From: Methylohalomonas sp034521715
Lineage (GTDB): Bacteria; Pseudomonadota; Gammaproteobacteria; Methylohalomonadales; Methylohalomonadaceae
DNA length: 64,000 nt
NCBI GenBank assembly: GCA_034521715.1
Contig: JAXHLY010000008.1
Coordinates: forward strand, 62,001 to 126,000
Direction: 5' to 3'
The notes below the pieces were generated by a model, which did not search any database, was not told the DNA's origin, and was given only the letters and a program-made list of their open reading frames with translations. Every line of letters begins with the position of its first letter. Within the stretch, counting starts at the first letter, position 1. Of this stretch, positions 43,818-54,674 are shown piece after piece. Both the position numbers and the translations under genes were made by a program.

Positions 43818-44696
43818 ATGGCAGCCAAGAAGAGAGGACTAGGCCGGGGACTCGATGCCCTCATCGCTGGCCGCAACCCGGAAGAATTGCTGAGCGAACG
43901 CCAGCAAAGCGGTGACGCTCTCCGTAATCTGCCGGTTGATCTGATTCAGCGCGGCCGTTATCAGCCGCGTATCGAGATCAATGCCGAGCGTCTGCAGGAA
44001 CTGGCCGACTCGATCAGGGCCCAGGGTGTGGTGCAGCCCATTGTCGTCCGGCCGATTGAAGGCGGCCGCTACGAGATCATTGCCGGCGAGCGCCGCTGGC
44101 GGGCATCGCAGCAGGCCGGCCTGCACGATATACCGGCAGTGGTCCGTGACGTGCCGGACCAGGCAGCGATGTGCCTGGGCCTTATCGAGAATATCCAGCG
44201 CGAGAATCTGAATCCGATCGAGGAAGCCCGGGCACTTGAAAGATTGTTGCAGGAATTCGAGATGACCCATGAAGGCGTCGCCGACGCAGTTGGCCGTTCC
44301 CGTGCCGCGGTCAGCAATCTGCTGCGGTTGCTGGAGCTGCGCCCGGAAGTCCGCGAAATGGTGGAGAAAGGCGACCTGGAGATGGGTCATGCCCGGGCCC
44401 TGCTGGGGCTGGGCAAGGACCGGCAGCTGGAGGCGGCGCGCAAGGTCGTCAGCCGCGGCCTGTCGGTACGCGCGACCGAGCAACTGGTGCGCCAGGGCAA
44501 CAGCGGTTCCGGACCGTCGGCCAAAAAGACCGCAGGCAAACGCCGTGATCCCAATATCACCAACCTGGAGCAGGATTTGTCCGAACGACTGGGGGCGGCG
44601 GTCAGCATCAAGCACGAGAAGAACGGCAGGGGCGCACTCAGTATCCGCTACAGCTCACTGGATGAACTTGACGGAATTATTTCGAGAATCAAGTAA
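43818..44696 (+). CDS. parB: chromosome partitioning protein ParB/Spo0J
   Basis: 292 residues: start MAAKKRGLGRGLDALIAGRN (the ParA-stimulating tail), CTPase motifs EIIAGERRWRASQQAGL and ENIQRENLNPIEEARALERL, then the helix-turn-helix TQLAV-like region VADAVGRSRAAVSNLLRLLE. It binds parS near the origin. I found no 16-base parS in the window, so parS should lie nearby outside. Confidence 0.95.
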   Translation: MAAKKRGLGRGLDALIAGRNPEELLSERQQSGDALRNLPVDLIQRGRYQPRIEINAERLQELADSIRAQGVVQPIVVRPIEGGRYEIIAGERRWRASQQAGLHDIPAVVRDVPDQAAMCLGLIENIQRENLNPIEEARALERLLQEFEMTHEGVADAVGRSRAAVSNLLRLLELRPEVREMVEKGDLEMGHARALLGLGKDRQLEAARKVVSRGLSVRATEQLVRQGNSGSGPSAKKTAGKRRDPNITNLEQDLSERLGAAVSIKHEKNGRGALSIRYSSLDELDGIISRIK

Positions 44697-44740
44697 CCGT
44701 ATGTCATTACTTGGCTTTTCCGGCGATCACCGGGAAGCGA

Positions 44741-44769
44741 TTGATTCACCACGCCGACCTAATTATACT
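44741..44769 (+). promoter_or_regulatory. promoter of the atp operon
   Basis: TTGATT (44741-44746), a 17-base spacer and TATACT (44764-44769) make a strong sigma-70 promoter; transcription would start near 44776, about 87 bases before atpI. Confidence 0.7.
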
Positions 44770-44791
44770 CTCGCACCTTAACTGGCCCATG

Positions 44792-44825
44792 ACCGCCGGC
44801 ACAGTATGGCTGTGTCTGCGGTTTT
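44792..44825 (+). terminator. hairpin with T run in the atp leader
   Basis: ACCGCCGGCACAG, loop TATGG, CTGTGTCTGCGGT (44792-44821), followed by TTTT. It lies between the promoter and atpI, so it may act as an attenuator of the ATP synthase operon, or end the parB transcript. Confidence 0.5.
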
Positions 44826-44862
44826 GTAACGCCGGAACTGGCGGCCGGCTGCCGAGACATCG

Positions 44863-45255
44863 GTGATTGAACAACAGAATGATTATTCCAAGAGCCGGGC
44901 CGCCGCTTACAGGATGTTGGCTGTCGAGGCCGGGGTTACTGCAGCGCTTGCACTGGTACTGTTTCTGACAGTCGGCGGCGTGACAGCCCGCTCTTCGTTA
45001 CTGGGCGGTTTGACCTTTATCCTGCCTAACGCACTGTTCGTCAGGTATGTATTCAGGCAATCCGCAGCGGTTTCAGCGTCAACCGCGGTACGCTGGTTGT
45101 ATGTGGGTGAAGCGATAAAGCTTGCAACGACCATATTGATGTTCGCGGCCTGCTTCATGTGGATCAAGCCACTTTCCGTCGGGGTGTATCTGGGTACCTT
45201 TGCAGGGATGATTGTGGTGAACATGGCGGGCAATGCGTATTTGACCAAGTCGTAA
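44863..45255 (+). CDS. atpI: ATP synthase subunit I (AtpI)
   Basis: 130 residues from GTG 44863. Four membrane helices (MLAVEAGVTAALALVLFLTV, LLGGLTFILPNALFVRYVFR, and two more) match AtpI, an assembly factor for the c-ring. Position directly upstream of atpB supports it. Little else is conserved in this family. Confidence 0.85.
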   Translation: MIEQQNDYSKSRAAAYRMLAVEAGVTAALALVLFLTVGGVTARSSLLGGLTFILPNALFVRYVFRQSAAVSASTAVRWLYVGEAIKLATTILMFAACFMWIKPLSVGVYLGTFAGMIVVNMAGNAYLTKS

Positions 45256-45283
45256 GAAAAAACGACGGACAGGAAAGAATTGC

Positions 45284-46186
45284 ATGGCATCTGAAGGCAT
45301 AACATCAACAGGTTATATTCAGCACCATATTCAGAATCTGGTCTACGGCAAACTGCCCGAAGGCTATGAACGCTATGATGGTCATGTCCTTGAAGAGGCA
45401 ACCTGGACCTTCGCTCGTACTGCCAATGAAGCCAAGGAGATGGGTTTCATGGCCGTCAATGTCGACACCATGGGCTGGTCCGTTGTTACGGGATTAGTAT
45501 TTATCGGCATTTTTTACTGGGGCGTGAAGCATACCCATGCCGGTATTCCGCGCGGTGCTCTCAACTTTATCGAAATGCTGGTCGAGTTTGTCGATAACTC
45601 GGTCAAGGAATCCTTCCATTCACACAGCAAGCTCATCGCCCCATTGGCGCTGACCATTTTCTGCTGGATCTTTTTGATGAATCTGATGGATCTGGTTCCG
45701 ATCGACTGGTTGCCATACAGCGCCCAGTTGATTGGCGAACATGCCCTGGGCATGGATCCGCATCATGTCTATTTCAAGGTTGTGCCGACGACTGATCCGA
45801 ATATCACCTTTGGCCTGTCTCTTTCGGTTTTTGCACTGATCATTTTTTACAGTATCAAGATGAAGGGTATTACCGGCTTCATAGGTGAACTGGCATTACA
45901 GCCGTTTTCAGCAAAAAACAAGTTTGTACAGGCGCTTTTCGTGCCCTTCAATCTGATTCTGGAGGGTGTGAGTCTGCTGGCCAAGCCCGTTTCACTGGCG
46001 CTGCGACTCTTCGGTAATCTGTATGCTGCGGAACTGATATTCATTCTGATCGCAATGCTGGGTTTATGGCAGCTACCTGCGCATTTTGTCTGGGCAGTAT
46101 TTCATATACTGGTGATACCGCTGCAGGCATATATCTTCATGATGTTGACGATTGTCTATCTGGCGATGGCAGCCGAACATCACTAA
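45284..46186 (+). CDS. atpB: ATP synthase F0 subunit a
   Basis: 300 residues, membrane protein. The proton-channel helix with essential Arg is SLALRLFGNLYAAELIFILI, and the final helix LVIPLQAYIFMMLTIVYLAM. It is slightly longer than the E. coli protein because of an N-terminal extension. Together with the c-ring it forms the proton path. Confidence 0.96.
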   Translation: MASEGITSTGYIQHHIQNLVYGKLPEGYERYDGHVLEEATWTFARTANEAKEMGFMAVNVDTMGWSVVTGLVFIGIFYWGVKHTHAGIPRGALNFIEMLVEFVDNSVKESFHSHSKLIAPLALTIFCWIFLMNLMDLVPIDWLPYSAQLIGEHALGMDPHHVYFKVVPTTDPNITFGLSLSVFALIIFYSIKMKGITGFIGELALQPFSAKNKFVQALFVPFNLILEGVSLLAKPVSLALRLFGNLYAAELIFILIAMLGLWQLPAHFVWAVFHILVIPLQAYIFMMLTIVYLAMAAEHH

Positions 46187-46227
46187 ACAGTTTGTTTAAG
46201 TTAACGTAATTTACGTCGGAGGAAACA

Positions 46228-46494
46228 ATGGAAAGCATCTTGGCATTCACTGCACTGGGCGTTCTGCTTATCCTGGGCATGGGCGCGTTCGGTACCGCCA
46301 TAGGGTTTGGTGTACTTGGCGGGAAATTTCTTGAAGGTGCTGCACGTCAGCCCGAACTGGCCGGCATGCTACAGGGGAAGATGTTCCTGGTGGCTGGTCT
46401 GGTCGACGCCGTGACCATGATCGGTATTGGCATTGGTATGTGGTTTACCTTTGCCAATCCCTACATCGAGGCGCTTAAAGCGGCTACGGGCTAA
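46228..46494 (+). CDS. atpE: ATP synthase F0 subunit c
   Basis: 88 residues, two helices. Glycine-rich first helix GAFGTAIGFGVLGGKFLEGA, loop ARQPELAG, and the proton-binding Asp in VAGLVDAVTMIGIG. The absence of the Gln/Ser-Thr sodium set suggests a proton type. A GGAGGAA ribosome binding site precedes the ATG. Confidence 0.96.
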   Translation: MESILAFTALGVLLILGMGAFGTAIGFGVLGGKFLEGAARQPELAGMLQGKMFLVAGLVDAVTMIGIGIGMWFTFANPYIEALKAATG

Positions 46495-46544
46495 TCAACG
46501 GTTAATAACTTGTCACCGACAAATATCATCCGAGGGATATTGCC

Positions 46545-47015
46545 GTGAATTTCAATTTGACCCTGATCGGACAGAGCATCGCTTTCGCCATATTCGTATG
46601 GTTCACGATGAAATTCGTGTGGCCCATGTTGATGAACAAGATGGCGGAGCGCGAAAAGAAGATTGCCGATGGACTTGCTGCCGCTGAAGAAGGCCAGCAG
46701 AAATTCGAACAGGCAGAGAAGCGTTATGAAGAGCTGGTCGCCGAGGGTAAACAGCAGGCTTCCGATATTATCGCCCAGGCCGGTAAACGGGGCGATGAAC
46801 TGGTCGAGGAGTCCAAGCAGACCGCCAAGGATGAAGCAGAACGTATCAAACATGCAGCTCAGGCTGATATCGAGCATGAATTTACCCAGGCCCGTGAGCA
46901 GCTCAAGCATGAGGTGTCCAAGCTGGCGATTATCGGGGCCGAGCAGATTCTGATGCGTGAAGTGGATCAGAAGGCTCACAACGACATTCTTGACAAGATC
47001 TGCGCCAAACTCTGA
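46545..47015 (+). CDS. atpF: ATP synthase F0 subunit b
   Basis: 156 residues from GTG 46545. One N-terminal membrane helix (TLIGQSIAFAIFVWFTMKFV) then a long amphipathic coiled coil (KIADGLAAAEEGQQKFEQAE). It is the peripheral stalk that holds F1 to F0. Confidence 0.95.
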   Translation: MNFNLTLIGQSIAFAIFVWFTMKFVWPMLMNKMAEREKKIADGLAAAEEGQQKFEQAEKRYEELVAEGKQQASDIIAQAGKRGDELVEESKQTAKDEAERIKHAAQADIEHEFTQAREQLKHEVSKLAIIGAEQILMREVDQKAHNDILDKICAKL

Positions 47016-47028
47016 GGGACGCTGAGGT

Positions 47029-47565
47029 ATGCTGGAAAAAACCACTATTGCACGTCCCTATGCCGAAGCGGCGTTTGAGCAGGCACAGGACGAGGGTACG
47101 CTCAAGGCATGGTCGGAATTTCTGTCCGTCCTCGCCGCCGTGGTATCAGATGAACAGGTGGAAGTCCTGCTTGATAATCCCCATGTCACTGGTGAGCAGC
47201 TCATGCAGATCATCACCAGTGTCACGAGTGGCAATGACCTGAGCAAAACCCAGTCCAATTTCCTGCACATTCTTGTTGATGCCGAGCGGCTGCAGTTTGC
47301 GCCGCAGATGGCAGAGCTGTTCGAGATGCGGCGCCTGGATGTTGAGGGGCTGGCAAACGTGGAAGTGGTCTCGGCCTACCCGCTGGATGATACACAGCGC
47401 CAGCGAATCACGGAGATTATGGCCAAGCGCCTCAATCGCAAGATTGAACTGAACGAGTCTACCAATAAAGACTTGATCGGCGGCGCTATCATCCGTAACG
47501 GTGATTCCGTTATTGATGCCTCTCTCCGCGGCCAACTGGAAGAGCTGCGTAGCGAGCTCGCATGA
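47029..47565 (+). CDS. atpH: ATP synthase F1 subunit delta
   Basis: 178 residues: TIARPYAEAAFEQAQDEGTL at the N-terminus and LNESTNKDLIGGAIIRNGDS near the C-terminus, both conserved in AtpH. It links the b stalk to the top of F1. The spacing from atpF is 13 bases. Confidence 0.95.
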   Translation: MLEKTTIARPYAEAAFEQAQDEGTLKAWSEFLSVLAAVVSDEQVEVLLDNPHVTGEQLMQIITSVTSGNDLSKTQSNFLHILVDAERLQFAPQMAELFEMRRLDVEGLANVEVVSAYPLDDTQRQRITEIMAKRLNRKIELNESTNKDLIGGAIIRNGDSVIDASLRGQLEELRSELA

Positions 47566-47638
47566 GGATGGATACAAGCGCAGGCCGGAATGAATTCATA
47601 AGCGGTCCAACCGCCGTTAGAGTCGACGAGGAATAACG

Positions 47639-49180
47639 ATGCAAATCAGTGCAACCGAGATCAGCGATCTGATCAAAAAGAAGATCCAGCAACTGGATCT
47701 GGAAACAGAGGCGCGTACCGAAGGCACGGTGGTCAGCCTGAGTGACGGCATCGCCCGTCTGCATGGACTGAGTGACGCCATGCAGGGCGAGATGATCGAA
47801 TTCCCCGGCAATACTTACGGACTCGCGCTGAACCTGGAACGCGATTCAGTCGGTGCCGTTATTCTGGGCACGTATGACCATATCAGTGAGGGAGATACGG
47901 TCAAATGCACCAAACGTATTCTGGAAGTACCGGTTGGTGAAGGCCTGCTGGGACGGGTTGTGAATGCGCTGGGTGAGCCGATAGATGGCCGGGGTCCGAT
48001 CGAGTCAGAGGAAAGCTCTCCGATCGAGAAGATCGCGCCGGGCGTTATCTGGCGCCAGTCCGTTGACCAGCCCGTGCAGAGTGGTCTTAAGTCCATTGAC
48101 TCCATGGTGCCGGTCGGCCGCGGTCAGCGTGAGCTGATCATCGGCGATCGTCAGACCGGTAAGTCTGCAGTGGCGATTGATACGATCATTAACCAGAAAG
48201 GCACCGGCATTAAATGTATCTACGTTGCCATCGGCCAGAAGGCCTCTTCCATTAATAACGTGGTCCGCAAGCTGGAAGAGCATGGTGCGCTGGAACACAC
48301 CATCGTAGTGGCTGCCAGTGCCTCCCAGTCGGCTGCCATGCAGTATATTTCCGCCTATTCCGGCTGCGCCATGGGCGAGTATTTCCGGGACCGGGGCGAG
48401 GATGCCCTGATTATTTATGATGACCTCACCAAGCAGGCATGGGCCTATCGCCAGGTTTCCCTGCTGCTACGCCGGCCACCGGGCCGCGAGGCCTATCCGG
48501 GTGACGTGTTCTATCTGCATTCGCGCCTGCTGGAACGGGCCGCGCGGGTCAGTGCCGAGTATGTTGAAAGAGAAACCGATGGCAAGGTCAAGGGCAAGAC
48601 CGGTTCACTGACGGCGTTGCCGATCATCGAAACCCAGGCCGGTGACGTGTCCGCCTTCGTGCCGACCAACGTGATTTCCATTACCGACGGCCAGATTTAC
48701 CTGGAAACAGATCTGTTCAACTCCGGCTTCCGTCCAGCCATTAATGCCGGCCTGTCGGTCTCCCGTGTCGGCGGCGCCGCCCAGACCAAGATCATCAAGA
48801 AGCTCGGTGGCGGTGTGCGCCTGGCGCTGGCCCAGTACCGCGAACTGGCGGCCTTTGCCCAGTTTGCCTCCGACCTTGATGAGACGACCCGCAAGCAGCT
48901 CGAGCGTGGCCAGCGTGTCATGGAACTGATGAAACAGAATCAGTACTCGCCGCTCAGCGTGGCCGAAATGGCGGTCAGTCTGTATTCAGCGGAGAAGGGT
49001 TATCTGGACGAAATCGAGCTGAACAAGATCGGTGATTTCGAAGCTGCACTGCATGGTTACATGAAGAGCGAGCAGGCCGATCTCATGAAAGAGATCAATG
49101 AAAACGGCGATTACGACGACGATATTGACGCGAAACTCAAGGAATGCCTTGAAGACTTCAAGAAGAACAATACCTGGTAA
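47639..49180 (+). CDS. atpA: ATP synthase F1 subunit alpha
   Basis: 513 residues, full length. Walker A GDRQTGKSAVAIDTI, DALIIYDDLTKQAWAYRQVS and the arginine finger region NAGLSVSRVGGAAQTK are present. Noncatalytic nucleotide-binding subunit of F1. Confidence 0.97.
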   Translation: MQISATEISDLIKKKIQQLDLETEARTEGTVVSLSDGIARLHGLSDAMQGEMIEFPGNTYGLALNLERDSVGAVILGTYDHISEGDTVKCTKRILEVPVGEGLLGRVVNALGEPIDGRGPIESEESSPIEKIAPGVIWRQSVDQPVQSGLKSIDSMVPVGRGQRELIIGDRQTGKSAVAIDTIINQKGTGIKCIYVAIGQKASSINNVVRKLEEHGALEHTIVVAASASQSAAMQYISAYSGCAMGEYFRDRGEDALIIYDDLTKQAWAYRQVSLLLRRPPGREAYPGDVFYLHSRLLERAARVSAEYVERETDGKVKGKTGSLTALPIIETQAGDVSAFVPTNVISITDGQIYLETDLFNSGFRPAINAGLSVSRVGGAAQTKIIKKLGGGVRLALAQYRELAAFAQFASDLDETTRKQLERGQRVMELMKQNQYSPLSVAEMAVSLYSAEKGYLDEIELNKIGDFEAALHGYMKSEQADLMKEINENGDYDDDIDAKLKECLEDFKKNNTW

Positions 49181-49257
49181 TTCGTGAATCGTTGTTCGTG
49201 AAACGTGAATCGACGTTAATTTTTTGCTTTAAATGAACAAGCTGACAGGAAACTGAA

Positions 49258-50139
49258 ATGGCGGCAGGAAAAGAAATCCGGACCAAGATCTCCAGCGTCA
49301 AGAATACGCAAAAGATCACCAAGGCCATGGAAATGGTCGCTGCCAGCAAGATGCGCAAGGCGCAGGAGCGCATGCAGGCGGCCCGCCCCTATGCAGAGAA
49401 GATTCGTAACGTCATTGCGCACCTGGCCCAGGCAAATCCGGAATATCAGCATACCTATCTGAATGAGCGTGAAGAGATCAAGCGGGTGGGTTTGATAATC
49501 ATTACAACCGATCGCGGCCTTTGCGGTGGTCTGAATGCCAACCTGTTCCGTGAAGTCCTGCGACAGATGCGGGCCTGGCAGAAGGAAGAAGGCAAGGAAC
49601 TTGATCTGTCGATTATCGGCAACAAGGGTATAGCCTACTTCAAGCGTATCGGTGGCAACATCGTGGCACAAACCAGTGGTTTGGGAGATGCGCCGGCGCT
49701 GGATGACCTGATCGGAACTGTCAGGGTAATGCTGAATGCCTATGAAGAAGGCACGATTGATGAGCTGCATCTGGTTTATAACGAGTTTGTAAATTCGATG
49801 ACCCAGAGAGCGAAGCTCGAAAAACTGCTACCGGTCGATGCCGCCGTCGATGAGCAGGATGAGCAGAAGGAATTGCAGCATCACTGGGATTATATCTACG
49901 AACCCGATGCCGAAGAGGTCCTTGACGAACTGCTGATGCGCTATATCGAATCCCTGGTTTATCAAAGCATGGTGGAAAATATTGCCTGCGAACAGGCAGC
50001 GCGCATGGTGGCCATGAAGAGCGCTTCTGATAATGCCGGCAAGCTCATTGATGATCTCGAGCTTATTTATAACAAGGCACGGCAGGCGGCGATCACCCAG
50101 GAGTTGTCGGAGATCGTCAGCGGGGCCGCGGCAACCTGA
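49258..50139 (+). CDS. atpG: ATP synthase F1 subunit gamma
   Basis: 293 residues. N-terminal rotor helix EIRTKISSVKNTQKITKAME, GLIIITTDRGLCGGLNANLF and the C-terminal ARQAAITQELSEIVSGAAAT. It is the central rotating shaft. A spacer with short GTGAATCG words separates it from atpA. Confidence 0.96.
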   Translation: MAAGKEIRTKISSVKNTQKITKAMEMVAASKMRKAQERMQAARPYAEKIRNVIAHLAQANPEYQHTYLNEREEIKRVGLIIITTDRGLCGGLNANLFREVLRQMRAWQKEEGKELDLSIIGNKGIAYFKRIGGNIVAQTSGLGDAPALDDLIGTVRVMLNAYEEGTIDELHLVYNEFVNSMTQRAKLEKLLPVDAAVDEQDEQKELQHHWDYIYEPDAEEVLDELLMRYIESLVYQSMVENIACEQAARMVAMKSASDNAGKLIDDLELIYNKARQAAITQELSEIVSGAAAT

Positions 50140-50295
50140 TGGGATTGAGAACACTCACTTTGTGTGAAAGTGGGGGACGAAGACGATTTAACAGTTCATG
50201 CTTGGCGCTTTGCAGGAGTATTCGGGCTCATGTCCTGAAGGTGAATATAAAGCATGAACAAATACGAAATTTGACTTTGCATTGAGGATAGGCAC

Positions 50296-51675
<1,380 letters not shown>

Positions 51676-51693
51676 CCGCACAGGACGAGAACA

Positions 51694-52122
51694 GTGGCCG
51701 AAACCATCAAAGTCGATATCGTCAGCGCCGAAAAGTCGATTTATTCCGGCGAAGCCGCCATGGTCTTCGCTCCTGCCAGCCAGGGCGAAGTCGGTATTGC
51801 ACCCGGCCACTCGGCCCTGTTGACCAAGCTGGGGCCGGGTGAAGTGCGTTTGCGACTGCCGGACGGCAAGGAAGACGCCTATTACGTCTCCGGCGGCATT
51901 CTTGAAGTCCAGCCCTATATCATCACCGTATTGTCGGATACGGCGCTGCGCGCTCACGATATTGATGAAGCTGCTGCGCTCAAGGCCAAGGAGGAAGCCG
52001 AGAAGGCACTGCATGACAAGGAAAGCGAGATTGACTATGGTGCTGCCCAGGCGGCGCTTGCCGAGGCCGTCGCCCAGATTGAAACCCTTCGCAGAATGCG
52101 CAATCGCGCCGGCCGCGGTTAA
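51694..52122 (+). CDS. atpC: ATP synthase F1 subunit epsilon
   Basis: 142 residues from GTG 51694. IKVDIVSAEKSIYSGEAAMV and EVGIAPGHSALLTKLGPGEV match the beta-sandwich domain, and the C-terminal helices follow. It regulates ATP hydrolysis in F1. Last gene of the atp operon. Confidence 0.95.
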   Translation: MAETIKVDIVSAEKSIYSGEAAMVFAPASQGEVGIAPGHSALLTKLGPGEVRLRLPDGKEDAYYVSGGILEVQPYIITVLSDTALRAHDIDEAAALKAKEEAEKALHDKESEIDYGAAQAALAEAVAQIETLRRMRNRAGRG

Positions 52123-52337
52123 ACTGGCCTGAGATTTTCCTGTGATGACATGCCATGCCCGGAGTCTCCGGCTGTGGTACTGTCCGAATCAGTTACGCTG
52201 TCTCCCGGATCGGGCCCAGACATGGATTCCGTAACCGTTCCCGCCGATAATGGTATCCGCCGTCACGTTTGCTGGTTTCCCGGCGGTCTGTCATTACGCC
52301 AGCGGACCATTTTTGATATCCGGCCGGAGATTACTGC

Positions 52338-53702
52338 ATGGGCTTGAGCATCGTCATACTTGCCGCGGGCCAGGGTACACGCATGCGTTCGCGCTGGCCC
52401 AAGGTCCTGCACAGGGTCGCCGGCCGTACCCTGCTGGAACATGTTTACCAGACCGCATCCTCCCTGCAGCATGATTCGCTGATTATCATCTATGGCCATG
52501 GTGGCAGTCAGGTGCCGGAGGCGCTCGCGCATGTGGATGCCGAATGGATCGAGCAGACCGAGCAGCTGGGCACCGGTCATGCCGTTGCCCAGGCTTTGCC
52601 ACGAATAGACGATAACGACGATGTCCTGCTTCTCAATGGTGATGTCCCGCTGGTCTGTGCCGGAACGCTGGAGCGGCTGACAGCGGCAGCCCGTGACAGC
52701 GGTTTTGCCCTGCTGACGGCAATACTGGACGACCCGGGCGGATACGGGCGTATTGTTCGCGACGGCTCTGGAAAAGTTGTGCGCATTGTCGAGGAAAAGG
52801 ATGCCTCCATGGATGAACGCGCCATCCGGGAGATCAATACCGGCATGATGGTTGTGCGCGGTGCATTACTGAAGCGCTGGATCGAAGCGCTGGATAAGGG
52901 TAACAGGCAGGGTGAATACTATCTGACCGATATTGTCGCCATGGCTGTCCGCGAGCACGTAAACATCGAATGTATCCAGCCGCACAGCCTGAACGAGATC
53001 ATGGGCATTAATGATCGCGTCCAGCTTGCCCGGGTCGAGAATACCTACCGGCAGATGCAGGCCGAGCAGCTTATGCAGGACGGCGTCACCCTGGTGGATC
53101 CCGCCCGTTTCGATCTGCGCGGCACATTAAAAGCAGGGATGGATACGGTTATCGATGTCAATGTCATTATCGAAGGCGAGGTCAGTCTCGGTGATGATGT
53201 ACGCATTGGCGCCAACTGTGTGTTGCGCGATGTAGCTGTCGGGGATAATGCAGAAATTCAGCCGAACTGCGTGATAGAGCATGCCACTATTGGCAGACAG
53301 TGCAGGATTGGCCCCTTTGCGCGTATCCGGCCGGATACAGTGCTTGCCGATGGTGTGCATATCGGCAATTTCGTGGAGGTGAAAAAGTCCGAAATCGGTC
53401 CCGGCTCGAAAGTCAATCACCTGAGCTATATCGGCGATACCGAGATTGGCCGCGGTGTCAATGTCGGTGCCGGCACCATCACCTGCAATTATGACGGCGC
53501 CAGCAAACATAAAACGATCATCGAGGATGATGTCTTCATCGGCTCGGATACCCAGCTGGTGGCCCCCGTGCGTGTCGCCGCCGGCGCGACAATTGGTGCC
53601 GGCACCACGGTGACCCGGGATGTCGAGGCCGGCACTCTTGCCATCGGCCGTGCCGAACAGCGTACGGTGAAAGGCTGGAAGCGGCCGAAGAAGGGTGGTT
53701 GA
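52338..53702 (+). CDS. glmU: bifunctional UDP-GlcNAc pyrophosphorylase / GlcN-1-P acetyltransferase
   Basis: 454 residues. LSIVILAAGQGTRMRSRWPK is the nucleotidyltransferase loop; the hexapeptide helix domain has GVHIGNFVEVKKSEIGPGSK and VGAGTITCNYDGASKHKTII (acetyl-CoA site). It makes UDP-GlcNAc for peptidoglycan and lipopolysaccharide. Position after atpC is conserved in gammaproteobacteria. Confidence 0.97.
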   Translation: MGLSIVILAAGQGTRMRSRWPKVLHRVAGRTLLEHVYQTASSLQHDSLIIIYGHGGSQVPEALAHVDAEWIEQTEQLGTGHAVAQALPRIDDNDDVLLLNGDVPLVCAGTLERLTAAARDSGFALLTAILDDPGGYGRIVRDGSGKVVRIVEEKDASMDERAIREINTGMMVVRGALLKRWIEALDKGNRQGEYYLTDIVAMAVREHVNIECIQPHSLNEIMGINDRVQLARVENTYRQMQAEQLMQDGVTLVDPARFDLRGTLKAGMDTVIDVNVIIEGEVSLGDDVRIGANCVLRDVAVGDNAEIQPNCVIEHATIGRQCRIGPFARIRPDTVLADGVHIGNFVEVKKSEIGPGSKVNHLSYIGDTEIGRGVNVGAGTITCNYDGASKHKTIIEDDVFIGSDTQLVAPVRVAAGATIGAGTTVTRDVEAGTLAIGRAEQRTVKGWKRPKKGG

Positions 53703-53820
53703 GTGGTTAATTAGTTAACTGGTTGATTAGTGGCACATACTGTCGGCAGTCGCACCACGCTTGATTAACATTGCACCAATTAACCAATTAACCAATTAAC
53801 TAATTAACCAGTTAACTGGT
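53703..53820. repeat. inverted clusters of the GGTTAATT word
   Basis: GTGGTTAATTAGTTAACTGG words on one side (53703-53728) and CCAATTAACCAATTAACC words on the other (53774-53815), able to pair. Same word family as at 12257, 18238 and 32118. It fills the gap between glmU and the nitrilase gene. Confidence 0.85.
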
Positions 53821-53858
53821 CGCATATAGGCCGGAAATAATGAGACTGCCATAACGTC

Positions 53859-54674
53859 ATGAAAGTGGGCTTTTACCAATACCGGCCGGTGTTCGGTCGC
53901 ATCAGGACCAATCTCAACAAGGTGTTGAAAAAACTCGAGGGTGTCGAGGCCGATGTGATTGTGCTGCCGGAGCTGGCCTTCACGGGTTATTATTTTACGG
54001 ATCGTGCTGAAACCCTGAAGCTGGCAGAGGACCCGAAGGATTCCGCGACGGTCAATGCACTGACGGAACTCTGCAGCCGTAATGACTTCCACCTCGTTAC
54101 CGGATTCACCGAGCGTGATGGTGACCGGGTGTATAACAGCGGGTTACTGATTGGTCCGGATGGTGTCGAGCATACCTATCGCAAGCTGCATCTCTTTAAT
54201 GAAGAAAAGTTCTGGTTCGACCCCGGCGATATCCCTTTGTCAGTACAGACCGTTCGTGGTGCCAGGATCGGCATCATGGTGTGTTTCGACTGGGTGTTCC
54301 CGGAGGTCGCGCGGACACTGGCATTGCTCGGTGCCGAGATCATATGCCAGCCGGCCAACCTGGTGCTGGCCTACTGCCAGCAGACCATGCTGGCGCGCAG
54401 CCTGGAGAATCGGGTATTCAGCGTGACCTGCAACCGTTTCGGTGCCGACAGACGACCCCAGGGGGAACTGCGGTTTACCGGCCGCAGCCAGATCGTTGCA
54501 CCCAATGGTGATCGCCTTGAAAGCGCCGCGGCACAGCGCGAGGCGCTGGTGATCGCTGATATCGATCCGGCACTGGCGCATGAAAAGCACATTACCCGAT
54601 ATAATGATGTCCTTGCCGATCGGCGGCCGGAATTCTATCACCGCCTGACAGAGTTATCAGGAGACGATCAATGA
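53859..54674 (+). CDS. carbon-nitrogen hydrolase (nitrilase superfamily)
   Basis: 271 residues with the catalytic triad: Glu in VIVLPELAFTGYYFTD, Lys in TYRKLHLFNEEKFWF and Cys in IGIMVCFDWVFPEVARTL. It resembles amidase-type members that act on small amides or N-carbamoyl compounds; the substrate is unknown. It overlaps the next gene by four bases (ATGA), so the two are one operon. Confidence 0.9.
   Translation: MKVGFYQYRPVFGRIRTNLNKVLKKLEGVEADVIVLPELAFTGYYFTDRAETLKLAEDPKDSATVNALTELCSRNDFHLVTGFTERDGDRVYNSGLLIGPDGVEHTYRKLHLFNEEKFWFDPGDIPLSVQTVRGARIGIMVCFDWVFPEVARTLALLGAEIICQPANLVLAYCQQTMLARSLENRVFSVTCNRFGADRRPQGELRFTGRSQIVAPNGDRLESAAAQREALVIADIDPALAHEKHITRYNDVLADRRPEFYHRLTELSGDDQ

Noticed and set aside
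49184..49212. parS-like site (TTCGTGAAACGTGAA) between atpA and atpG
   Set aside because: It lacks the palindromic TGTTTCACGTGAAACA layout and is explained by short GTGAATCG repeat words.
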